DNA of 13,231 nucleotides from Alphaproteobacteria bacterium UBA4588 (GTDB lineage Bacteria > Pseudomonadota > Alphaproteobacteria > Puniceispirillales > Puniceispirillaceae): contig DGJU01000028.1 of NCBI GenBank assembly GCA_002387605.1, positions 1-13,231 of the forward strand, given 5' to 3'. Positions 6,905-13,231 of this stretch are shown here, piece by piece (position 1 is the first letter of the stretch; each line of letters starts with the position of its first letter). The notes beneath the pieces were generated by a model. That model was not told the DNA's origin and searched no databases. It saw nothing but the letters and a program-made list of their open reading frames with translations. The translations under genes and the position numbers were made by a program.

Positions 6905-8617
6905 ATGAGCTTTGAAGATGATGTAACTGGTATGAAGCGACGTCTGACCCGCTATGGCGATGATGAATTTGCCCTGTTTCTCAGGAAAGCCTTCATCAAA
7001 GGTATGGGTCTTGGTGATGAAGCGCTTGCCAAGCCAGTGATCGGGATCATCAATACCCAAAGTGACTTTAATCCCTGTCACGGCAATTCTGATGAGCTTG
7101 TTCAATGTGCAAAGGATGGCGTTCTGGCAGCAGGCGCCCTCCCCCTTGCCTTCCCCACAATAAGCCTGCATGAAAGCTTTGCGTTTCCGACATCAATGTA
7201 TCTACGCAACCTGATGGCGATGGATACCGAAGAGATGCTGAAGGCCTTGCCGCTTGACGGCGCTATTCTGGTTGGCGGCTGCGATAAGACTGTGCCAGCT
7301 CAGATTATGGGAGCCTTTAGTGCACGCCTGCCCTTTATCCAGCTTGTCACCGGCCCGATGTCTACCGGTAGCTTCCGGGGCGAGCGGGTTGGCGCCTGTA
7401 CTGATTGCCGCCGATTCTGGGCATCCTTTCGTGCTGGCACATTAGATGATGATGAGATTGCTGATGTAAATAACCAGCTGGTGCCGACAGTCGGGACCTG
7501 CGGTGTCATGGGCACAGCAAGCACCATGGCGCTGATGGCAGAAGCGATGGGGCTGATGATACCAAATAGTGCCTGCGCGCCGGCTGTGTCAGCTGACAGA
7601 CGCCGAATTGCCGAAGAAACCGGTCAGCGCATCACCCAGATGGCGTCTGAAAAACTTATCCCTGCTGATTTCATTGATGAACGCTCCATTGAAAATGGGC
7701 TGCGCATCCTAATGGCAATTGGCGGCTCAACAAACGGCATTATCCACCTTGCCGCAATGGCGGGCAGACTTGGCCTGCCGGTTGATTTAAACAGGCTTGA
7801 TGAGATGGGCAGAGACACGCCTGTCATTGTTGACCTAAAACCATCTGGTGACGGCTATATGGAAGATTTGCACCGGGCTGGTGGACTGGCACGCATTCTC
7901 CACGAGATTAAACATCTGCTTCATCTGGATGCCATGACGATATCAGGCAAAACGCTTGGTGACATTATGATGCAGAACCAGCCTGACTGGCCCCAGACCG
8001 TTGTTAAACCATGTGACGACCCTATTTATCCGCATGGCGGGCTTGCTGTGTTACGCGGCAATCTGGCACCGGATGGCGCCATTATCAAACAATCTGCTGC
8101 CCACCCTGATTTGCTGGTTCATAAAAGCCGGGCTGTTGTATTTGATGGCATGGCGGACCTTGCAAACCGGATTGATAATGAAGATGAGGATTTCCGCGCA
8201 GATGATATTCTGGTGCTTCGTAATATCGGTCCCAAAGGCGCGCCGGGCATGCCAGAGGCTGGGCTAATCCCCATCCCGAAAAAGCTCGCTCGTGCGGGTG
8301 TAAAAGATATGGTGCGTATATCAGATGGCCGGATGAGCGGCACTGCAGCAGGCACGATTGTTCTGCATGTCGCGCCAGAAGCTGCGATTGGTGGCCCGCT
8401 TAACTATGTGAAAACGGGCGACATTATCAGCCTTGATGTGCCGGCAAGAACGCTGAGCCTACTTGTTGATGATGCAGAGCTTGAGGCCCGAAAACAGGCC
8501 GCAGGACCGCTGAAGCAAACACCATCGCGCGGCTATGCAAAACTATTTCATGAGCAGGTTACACAAGCTCCCGAAGGTGCTGATTTTGAATTCCTTCAAG
8601 GTGTTGATAAACCCTGA
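6905..8617 (+). CDS. IlvD/Edd-family dehydratase, probably sugar-acid dehydratase
   Basis: Iron-sulfur dehydratase, 570 residues, expected to remove water from an aldonate-like acid to give a 2-keto-3-deoxy acid. Cluster ligands are C58 (NPCHGN), C126 (GGCDKTVPA) and C199 (GTCGVMGTAS), the three-cysteine pattern of [2Fe-2S] members; D127 and K128 are the usual magnesium-site residues, with the lysine normally carbamylated. The C-terminal SDGRMSGTAAGT holds the catalytic serine. The length and the FPTISLHESF and RGERVGACTDCRRF segments fit the L-arabinonate/D-xylonate dehydratase subfamily better than biosynthetic IlvD, and no branched-chain amino acid genes are nearby. AGAAGGG lies about 12 bases before the ATG; the methionine at residue 10 is an alternative start. 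It ends the rightward unit, 47 bases after the aldolase, and converges with the RraA-like gene 13 bases away. Confidence 0.88.
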   Translation: MSFEDDVTGMKRRLTRYGDDEFALFLRKAFIKGMGLGDEALAKPVIGIINTQSDFNPCHGNSDELVQCAKDGVLAAGALPLAFPTISLHESFAFPTSMYLRNLMAMDTEEMLKALPLDGAILVGGCDKTVPAQIMGAFSARLPFIQLVTGPMSTGSFRGERVGACTDCRRFWASFRAGTLDDDEIADVNNQLVPTVGTCGVMGTASTMALMAEAMGLMIPNSACAPAVSADRRRIAEETGQRITQMASEKLIPADFIDERSIENGLRILMAIGGSTNGIIHLAAMAGRLGLPVDLNRLDEMGRDTPVIVDLKPSGDGYMEDLHRAGGLARILHEIKHLLHLDAMTISGKTLGDIMMQNQPDWPQTVVKPCDDPIYPHGGLAVLRGNLAPDGAIIKQSAAHPDLLVHKSRAVVFDGMADLANRIDNEDEDFRADDILVLRNIGPKGAPGMPEAGLIPIPKKLARAGVKDMVRISDGRMSGTAAGTIVLHVAPEAAIGGPLNYVKTGDIISLDVPARTLSLLVDDAELEARKQAAGPLKQTPSRGYAKLFHEQVTQAPEGADFEFLQGVDKP

Positions 8618-8630
8618 TGGCATTGCACGG

Positions 8631-9374
8631 CTATCTGTTATGAGCCTTGCGCCATTCAGCAAAGGCGTGCCGATGTTCATCTTGTGTACAGGGATATAGG
8701 CCTATTATGCTGATACCCTCACGCACCTTCTCGGCAACAAAATCTTCATACGCCGTCATCTCAGTGGCTTCATCAGCAATATCAACGGCGATATCAGCTG
8801 GTATTACGATAACACAGTCAGCATCACCCAGAATGATATCACCGGGGAAGATAGGGGCATCACCGCAGCCAATCGGACCATTAATCTCGATTGCTTCATG
8901 CAAGGTAAGGTTGGTTGGGCTGGAGGGGCGCGCATGATATGCCGGCAGGTCAAGCGCCGCTATCGCCATTGAATCGCGAAACCCGCCATCGCTGACAACT
9001 CCTTCAGCGCCGCGCACCATAAGCCGGGTAATCAGAATATCACCCGCCGACGCCGCGCGGGCATCTTTGCGGCTATCCATCACGAGCACATGACCTTCGG
9101 GGCATTGCTCAATAGCCTGCCGCTGGGGATGCTGAGGATTAAGAAATTCGGTAATCTGGTTTCTATCTTCGCGCGCCGGCATGTAACGCAACGTAAAAGC
9201 AGGGCCAACCATATTGCGAGGCGTGCGGGCATATTGTTCTGGATGGTCTTTCTGGACAGGATGAACGCCTTGGATGACCTGTTGCCTCAGGCCGCGCTTA
9301 AACAGGGCTGTTGCCACTGTTGCTGCTGATACAGCGCGGAGTTTTTGAATTGCTGTAACAAGTGCCTTATCCAT
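8631..9374 (-). CDS. RraA-family protein, possible HMG/CHA-type pyruvate aldolase
   Basis: Soluble protein of 247 residues in the RraA/MenG-like superfamily. The family signature is clear: GAEGVVSDGGFRDS (with the G-x-R-D that in the aldolase branch supplies the pyruvate-binding Arg and metal-binding Asp), a following acidic HEAIEINGPIGCGD segment, and GDIILGDADCVIVIP near the end. The usual GDADG is GDADC here. At 247 residues it is longer than the RNase E inhibitor RraA (about 160) and closer to the 4-hydroxy-4-methyl-2-oxoglutarate/4-carboxy-4-hydroxy-2-oxoadipate aldolases and uncharacterised catabolic members. The ATG is preceded by AAGGA with 7-base spacing. It is the last gene of the leftward unit, 92 bases after the Rap1a/Tai-like gene, and its position among catabolic genes favours an enzyme over an RNase regulator. 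Confidence 0.82.
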   Translation of the reverse strand: MDKALVTAIQKLRAVSAATVATALFKRGLRQQVIQGVHPVQKDHPEQYARTPRNMVGPAFTLRYMPAREDRNQITEFLNPQHPQRQAIEQCPEGHVLVMDSRKDARAASAGDILITRLMVRGAEGVVSDGGFRDSMAIAALDLPAYHARPSSPTNLTLHEAIEINGPIGCGDAPIFPGDIILGDADCVIVIPADIAVDIADEATEMTAYEDFVAEKVREGISIIGLYPCTQDEHRHAFAEWRKAHNR

Positions 9375-9397
9375 AATCCTATCCTTTTGCAGACCTT

Positions 9398-9422
9398 AAA
9401 AATCAGCGCCAGTATGACGGCG
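9398..9422 (-). terminator. Possible weak terminator between the small secreted protein and the RraA-like gene
   Basis: On the minus strand, CGCC (plus 9419-9422) and GGCG (plus 9407-9410) can pair around an eight-base loop, and CTGA then five T follow. A four-pair stem is short, so at most this would give partial termination before the RraA-like gene. The rest of the 92-base spacer shows only the ribosome site of that gene. Confidence 0.2.
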
Positions 9423-9466
9423 ACAGATCAGTTAGGCTACAAGAAAAAGACCGCTATCGCTTGTTC

Positions 9467-9832
9467 CTAGTTTTTTGCGCAGCCAAAGGCATTATCTATT
9501 GCACCCAGAATAATCAGCGTGGCAGCAAAGTCAGGATTTGTTTCAGGACGCTCCATCCAGTTCTGGATAAGTGCTTTGAAATCATCGGGCTGTGTGCTTT
9601 CAGGAATACATAAGCCGGGCGCCATGCCAGCTGTTTTCTCAGCAATCAGTTCTGCGGTTGTGAACGCATCAACAGCGCCGGTGATATACACAATGCAAAT
9701 AGCATCATCCTGCGGATTAGCAGAGGCGCAATAAACATTTAAATCACGACCTGTTAGGAAATCAGCCTGCGCCGATGACAAAGCTGTGACTGAAATAAAA
9801 ACAGCAACAATAAAAGATTTAACTAAGCTCAT
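9467..9832 (-). CDS. Small secreted Rap1a/Tai-like protein
   Basis: Predicted periplasmic protein of 121 residues. It has a signal peptide (hydrophobic residues about 6-19, likely cut after AQA at 21-23) and a mature domain that begins FLTGRDLNVYC. Four cysteines (C35, C46, C75, C118) could form two disulfides. The order FLTG-x-DL...C, then C-x-x-YITGAVDAF, then CIPES...DFKALIQNWMERPE and a final GC matches the Rap1a/Tai family, best known from Serratia type VI secretion immunity proteins but widespread as orphan genes. No effector or secretion gene is visible here. The ribosome site AAGGAG (plus 9838-9843), 5 bases from the ATG, is the strongest in the leftward unit. It lies 19 bases after the dehydrogenase gene, so it is probably co-transcribed. 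Function here is unknown; assignment is by motif pattern only. Confidence 0.72.
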   Translation of the reverse strand: MSLVKSFIVAVFISVTALSSAQADFLTGRDLNVYCASANPQDDAICIVYITGAVDAFTTAELIAEKTAGMAPGLCIPESTQPDDFKALIQNWMERPETNPDFAATLIILGAIDNAFGCAKN

Positions 9833-9851
9833 AACAGCTCCTTCAAGCTAA

Positions 9852-10844
9852 TTAGCGTTCCGTATTTGCTAAAATAATTTTGGGCATGGCGAGCCCGTTA
9901 TGGATATCTTCAAACGCTTTACCACCGTCACTCATCGGGCGAACATCACACCAGCCCTGCCCACCGATATGACCCTCACAAATCAATCTTAAGGCTTCAC
10001 TGAAATCATCGGTGCGGTAGCAATAAGTGCCCTGAAAGCTGACTTCCTGAAGGGTAATAAAACGGGCATCTAACCCGCCCTCATTATTCTGCAATCCAAT
10101 ATGAACAATTCTGCCACCAGGCGAAATCAGACTGGTACTTGCTGCCCTTGTATGGTGCGAGCCCACAGCATCCATCAGAAGAGCAACCGAATGCGGCTCA
10201 GGCCCAGTTTCAAGCGGATTATAAATCTCAGCCTCAATAACATCAGACAGAATAGAGCGCCGATGGGCGTTTGTTTCAGCAATCCAGATATCCGAATAGC
10301 CATAATGACGCGCAACCAGCCCGCATAAAAGGCCGATAGCCCCGCCCCCCAGAATAACCATCCGCTGTTGTTTATCTGAGGTATAATCATGGGTAAGTAG
10401 CCGGACAGCATGGACTGAACATGCCAAAGGCTCGCTTAACGCAACATCATGAAGCGCGGCATCATTTGTAATCAGATGCAGATTGTCAGACCCGATACTA
10501 ACCTGTTCTGCAAACCCGCCCGGCCGGCGCATACCAATCATCTCGCGCGCGGCGCACAGATGAGTATTACCAGAGGCACAAAATGAACAACTGCCGCATG
10601 TCATCAGGGGATTAATGGCAACCAGCTGGCCGTGAAGCGGCCCCTCAACAACACGTCCCACTGCTTCATGACCCAGCACAAGTGGCGGCACGCGCCGCTC
10701 ATCATGACCGTGCCACGCATGCATATCGGATCCGCAAATGCCACAAAAACTGATATCAAGCAGGCTTTCACCTGCGCCAACCACAGGCACAGGCTCATTA
10801 CGAAATTGTGTTTCAAGAGCCCCTGTATAAACCAGCGCTTTCAT
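9852..10844 (-). CDS. Zinc-dependent medium-chain alcohol/polyol dehydrogenase
   Basis: Cytoplasmic NAD(P)-dependent dehydrogenase, 330 residues, slightly short for the family. Catalytic zinc ligands are C37 (CGICGSD) and H59-E60 (LGHE); the structural zinc loop has C83, C86, C89 and C97 (MTCGSCSFC then HLC). The Rossmann motif is ILGGGAIGLLCG, and the second strand ends in an acidic residue (WIAETN), which favours NAD over NADP. Overall it resembles the sorbitol, L-idonate and threonine dehydrogenase branch, so the substrate is likely a secondary alcohol of a polyol or sugar acid. The ATG lies 2 bases after the HisD-like stop and its GGAA ribosome site reaches into that gene, a sign of tight co-expression. 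A zinc-type dehydrogenase also accompanies HpsN in some dihydroxypropanesulfonate clusters (HpsP), which is a possible but unproven equivalent. Confidence 0.87.
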   Translation of the reverse strand: MKALVYTGALETQFRNEPVPVVGAGESLLDISFCGICGSDMHAWHGHDERRVPPLVLGHEAVGRVVEGPLHGQLVAINPLMTCGSCSFCASGNTHLCAAREMIGMRRPGGFAEQVSIGSDNLHLITNDAALHDVALSEPLACSVHAVRLLTHDYTSDKQQRMVILGGGAIGLLCGLVARHYGYSDIWIAETNAHRRSILSDVIEAEIYNPLETGPEPHSVALLMDAVGSHHTRAASTSLISPGGRIVHIGLQNNEGGLDARFITLQEVSFQGTYCYRTDDFSEALRLICEGHIGGQGWCDVRPMSDGGKAFEDIHNGLAMPKIILANTER

Positions 10845-10846
10845 GT

Positions 10847-12136
10847 CTATTCCAGATTTTCGCCCGGAAAATATTTCCGGAGACGAACATCAGCTGAGCG
10901 TGCATGACCTTCCATACCTTCAAGCCGTGAGATACGCGCAGCCGCCGCGCCTACTTCGCGGTTAGCTTCGCGTGTCATCCGCTGCGTTGTTACAATTTTT
11001 AGATATTTGTGAACAGACAGACCGCCGGTATAATGCGCCGCCCCTTTTGTTGGCAGAATATGATTTGTGCCTGAACATTTATCACCATAGGTAACTGTTG
11101 TTTCTTCGCCAACAAACAGCGAGCCATAGTTTTTCAGCCGATCTGTAAACCATTCATCACGCGCTGTATGAACTTCGAGATGCTCGGCGGCATACTCATC
11201 CGAAATCTGCGCCATCTCTTCATCCGTGTCACATAAGATAATTTCACCATAATCACGCCACGCGGTTGTTGCCGCGCTCTTTGCAGGCTCTGGCAACCGG
11301 TCAATATGGTCTTGCATACGGCCCATGACATCATCAGCAAGCGTTCTAGATGTTGTAAATAACCATGCAGGAGAATCTGGCCCATGTTCAGCCTGTGAGA
11401 CCAAATCTTCGGCCACAATATCAGCATCAGCCGTATCATCTGCAATAATTGCAATTTCTGTTGGTCCGGCAAACATATCAATGCCAACGCGGCCATAAAG
11501 CGTTCGCTTTGCTTCGGCAACAAACCTATTACCGGGACCAACCAGAATACGGGCCGGCTTGCCAGTAAACAGGCCAAAGGCCATCGCCGCAATACCCTGC
11601 ACGCCGCCAAGCGATAGAATAGTATCAGCGCCACACATATTCATTGCATAGATAATCGCAGGATTTGGCCCATTCGCATTTGGAGCAGAACAGGCAACAA
11701 CATGCTCAACACCTGCAACCTTGGCTGTTGCAATTGACATAATAGCTGATGCTACATGCGCATATCGCCCCCCCGGCACATAACAACCGGCTGTCTCAAT
11801 GGGGATAAGCTTCTGTCCTGCCCATAGGCCGGGTGACAATTCAGTCTCAAACTCCTGAATAGACGCTTTTTGCGCTTCGGCAAACTTCGTCACGCGGTCA
11901 TAGGCAAACTTGATATCATCTTTTAGCTGGTCAGAAACAGTATCTCCAGCAGCAGCGATCATCTCTTCAGACACAATCGCCTCGCCGTGAAATCCATCGA
12001 GCTCCTTGCCATAACCAAGAGCTGCCTCTTCGCCGCCAGCTTCTATTTTTGCCAGCATATCAGAGACAATTTTACGCGTCTCTTCAGTGCCAGTCTGCGG
12101 CGTTTTATCTGCTTTTTTAAGATAGGTGATAGCCAT
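10847..12136 (-). CDS. HisD-family dehydrogenase, HpsN-like (probably not histidinol dehydrogenase)
   Basis: NAD-dependent, zinc-containing dehydrogenase, 429 residues. HisD enzymes oxidise a primary alcohol to the acid through an aldehyde held in the active site. Zinc ligands by homology are Q248 and H251 (SQAEHGPDS), D352 (YGDKCSGTNH) and H411 (EGHARSAD); the catalytic pair is E318-H319 (AAEHLEVHT). The segments AGCYVPGGRYAHVASAIM, GPGNRFVAEAKR and GLSVHKYLKIVTTQR resemble the sulfopropanediol 3-dehydrogenase (HpsN) branch as I remember it, and no his genes are nearby. The ATG at 12136 is chosen because AGGA lies 9 bases upstream and the product starts at the usual family position (MAITYLKKA). 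A longer opening from 12274 would overlap the TRAP gene by over 120 bases and adds unrelated residues. It sits 11 bases after the TRAP gene and 2 bases before the alcohol dehydrogenase, so the substrate is probably one the transporter brings in. Confidence 0.83.
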   Translation of the reverse strand: MAITYLKKADKTPQTGTEETRKIVSDMLAKIEAGGEEAALGYGKELDGFHGEAIVSEEMIAAAGDTVSDQLKDDIKFAYDRVTKFAEAQKASIQEFETELSPGLWAGQKLIPIETAGCYVPGGRYAHVASAIMSIATAKVAGVEHVVACSAPNANGPNPAIIYAMNMCGADTILSLGGVQGIAAMAFGLFTGKPARILVGPGNRFVAEAKRTLYGRVGIDMFAGPTEIAIIADDTADADIVAEDLVSQAEHGPDSPAWLFTTSRTLADDVMGRMQDHIDRLPEPAKSAATTAWRDYGEIILCDTDEEMAQISDEYAAEHLEVHTARDEWFTDRLKNYGSLFVGEETTVTYGDKCSGTNHILPTKGAAHYTGGLSVHKYLKIVTTQRMTREANREVGAAAARISRLEGMEGHARSADVRLRKYFPGENLE

Positions 12137-12147
12137 GTAACGTAATC

Positions 12148-13231
12148 CTATTGACCGTAAATATAAGCAGGAAGCCAAAGAGCAATCTGCGGGAAGGTGA
12201 AAATAAGGGCAAGACCGATGAGCTGGATAACCATGAATTGCATCATGCCCATATAGATGTCTTTTAAGTCCCATTCAGGCACAACACCTTTGAGGAAATA
12301 TGCCGAAAGTGCGACGGGCGGACTGAGCCACGCTGTCTGAAGATTAACGGCAACCAGAATACCAAACCATGTAAGGTTGATGTCCAGCTTTATCAGCACA
12401 GGAATAAGAATAGGAACGATAATAAGAACAATCGGAACCCATTCCAGAGGCCAGCCAAGCAGGAATATCAATGCCATGATAATCAGCAATATATAGGTTG
12501 CCGAAATATCCCATCCCAACAGGAACTCAGTTAACACCATCGGTGTTCCCAAGCGCGAGAAAACAGCCCCAAAGAAGTTTGACGCAGCGACCAAGAAGAG
12601 AATTAACACTGAAATCTCTAATGTCTTTATCAGAGCATTATATAAAAGAGACGGCGTTAGCTTGCGATACGCAACAGTCAGAACTAACGCACCAAAAGCG
12701 CCACAACCAGCACCTTCAGTTGGTGTTGCCCAGCCAAACAGAATTGAGCCTAAAGCAAACGCAACCAGAGCTGATGGCGGTACTAACCCCATAAAGAATT
12801 CGTACCAAAGGTCAGAAAAGAAAAACCCTGCAGGTTTATTATCGCGTATCCATCGTGAGCCAAAGAACATCATCGCCATCCATCCAAGGGGAATGAGAAG
12901 AGATGAGAAGGCAAAATAGCCAGCAAGAGATCCTGAAAACGCCATTACGATGAGAACAAAAAACGTGATTATTGACCCGATAACTAGAATAGCTTCCAGC
13001 CAATAATAGTCAGATGTAATAGGTTGTTGTTCTGGTGGCAGAATAGGGCCAAGCGACGGGTTCAACCAACACCGTATCAGAGCATAGGCCGCATACATTG
13101 ACGCCAACAAAATGCCGGGAATAATAGCTGCTGCGAACAGATCAGTAACTGGAACCTGCAAAACGGGACCCATAACAACCAGCATGATAGAGGGCGGAAT
13201 AAGAATACCAAGCGTGCCGCCTGCGGTAATT
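12148..13231 (-). CDS. TRAP transporter large membrane subunit (DctM-like), N-terminal part outside window
   Basis: Inner-membrane subunit of a tripartite ATP-independent periplasmic transporter, which uses an ion gradient and an extracytoplasmic binding protein to import small acids or sulfonates. The last 360 residues are visible and the frame is open to the right edge, so the methionine at 13185 is internal, not the start. The edge segment AGGTLGILIPPSIMLVVMG is the family signature. Next comes a soluble loop with WLNPSLGPILPPEQQ, of the kind seen in the mannitol/chloroaromatic-type subgroup, followed by about eight hydrophobic segments with GWATPTEGAGCGAFGAL, LFLVAASNFFGAVFSRLG, and the LEWVPIVLIIVPILIPV and NLQTAWLSPPVALSAYFLKG motifs near the end. 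The C-terminus IALWLPAYIYGQ is normal. The small membrane subunit and binding protein should lie to the right. The stop is 11 bases before the HisD-like gene. Confidence 0.92.
   Translation of the reverse strand, partial: ITAGGTLGILIPPSIMLVVMGPVLQVPVTDLFAAAIIPGILLASMYAAYALIRCWLNPSLGPILPPEQQPITSDYYWLEAILVIGSIITFFVLIVMAFSGSLAGYFAFSSLLIPLGWMAMMFFGSRWIRDNKPAGFFFSDLWYEFFMGLVPPSALVAFALGSILFGWATPTEGAGCGAFGALVLTVAYRKLTPSLLYNALIKTLEISVLILFLVAASNFFGAVFSRLGTPMVLTEFLLGWDISATYILLIIMALIFLLGWPLEWVPIVLIIVPILIPVLIKLDINLTWFGILVAVNLQTAWLSPPVALSAYFLKGVVPEWDLKDIYMGMMQFMVIQLIGLALIFTFPQIALWLPAYIYGQ

Noticed and set aside
6905..8617. Biosynthetic dihydroxy-acid dehydratase IlvD
   Set aside because: Neighbours are catabolic, no ilv or leu genes are present, and the sequence style fits sugar-acid dehydratases better.
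11134..11634. 166-residue open frame on the minus strand
   Set aside because: It is a shadow of the HisD-like gene in another frame, with a composition unlike a real protein and no ribosome site seen.
10847..12136. Biosynthetic histidinol dehydrogenase hisD
   Set aside because: Fold and catalytic residues fit, but there are no his genes nearby and the transporter and dehydrogenase neighbours point to catabolism. It cannot be fully excluded without a tree.
12137..12274. 46-residue N-terminal extension of the HisD-like protein
   Set aside because: It is read out of frame through the end of the TRAP gene; the ATG at 12136 gives the normal family start.
13183..13185. Start codon for the TRAP subunit at 13185
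   Set aside because: The frame stays open to the window edge and the upstream codons encode the conserved GGTLGILIPPS segment, so this methionine is internal.
1..13231. CRISPR array, tRNA or rRNA genes, insertion sequences, attachment sites
   Set aside because: No repeated spacer pattern, no cloverleaf or rRNA-like sequence, no transposase or integrase reading frame, and no terminal inverted repeats were found by eye.

Overview
The window looks like a chromosomal segment of an alphaproteobacterium. This is inferred from Zur/ZnuABC sequence style, a TRAP transporter next to HisD-like and zinc alcohol dehydrogenases, and moderate G+C. A marine lineage such as SAR116 or a roseobacter-like group is plausible but not proven here. 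I see no mobile element, tRNA, rRNA or CRISPR array. Coding density is very high, and no gene-free stretch exceeds about 150 bases.

Region 1 (1-2624) is a zinc-uptake island. A partial znuA runs leftward off the window. A zur-znuC-znuB operon runs rightward, with zur first. The 150-base divergent spacer holds a perfect 12-base palindrome of Zur-box type and a second, separate 13-base palindrome that overlaps a TTGACA element for znuA. Zur with zinc bound should shut off both directions. The visible part of ZnuA and the C-terminus of ZnuC are both rich in histidine.

Region 2 (2773-4764) holds three genes of less certain role. They are a PHP-fold metal-dependent phosphoesterase-like protein, an Lrp/AsnC-family regulator preceded by an extended imperfect dyad, and a convergent DCC-family (DUF393) thiol-disulfide protein with a CGLC motif.

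Region 3 (4871-13231) looks like a catabolic region arranged as two facing transcription units. Rightward: a PLP-dependent fold-type-I aminotransferase, an HpcH/HpaI-family aldolase and an IlvD/Edd-family dehydratase. Leftward, from the right edge: the large membrane subunit of a TRAP transporter (N-terminus outside the window), a HisD-family dehydrogenase, a zinc-dependent medium-chain dehydrogenase, a small secreted Rap1a/Tai-like protein and an RraA-family protein. The two units converge with 13 bases between stop codons.

A coherent reading is uptake of a small hydroxylated acid or sulfonate by the TRAP system, oxidation by the two dehydrogenases, dehydration of an aldonate-like acid by the IlvD homologue to a 2-keto-3-deoxy acid, and aldol cleavage by the HpaI homologue (and perhaps the RraA homologue) to pyruvate plus an aldehyde. 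The HisD homologue resembles the 2,3-dihydroxypropane-1-sulfonate dehydrogenase (HpsN) branch more than biosynthetic histidinol dehydrogenase, so a sulfonate or sulfosugar substrate is a testable idea. The actual substrate cannot be read from the sequence.
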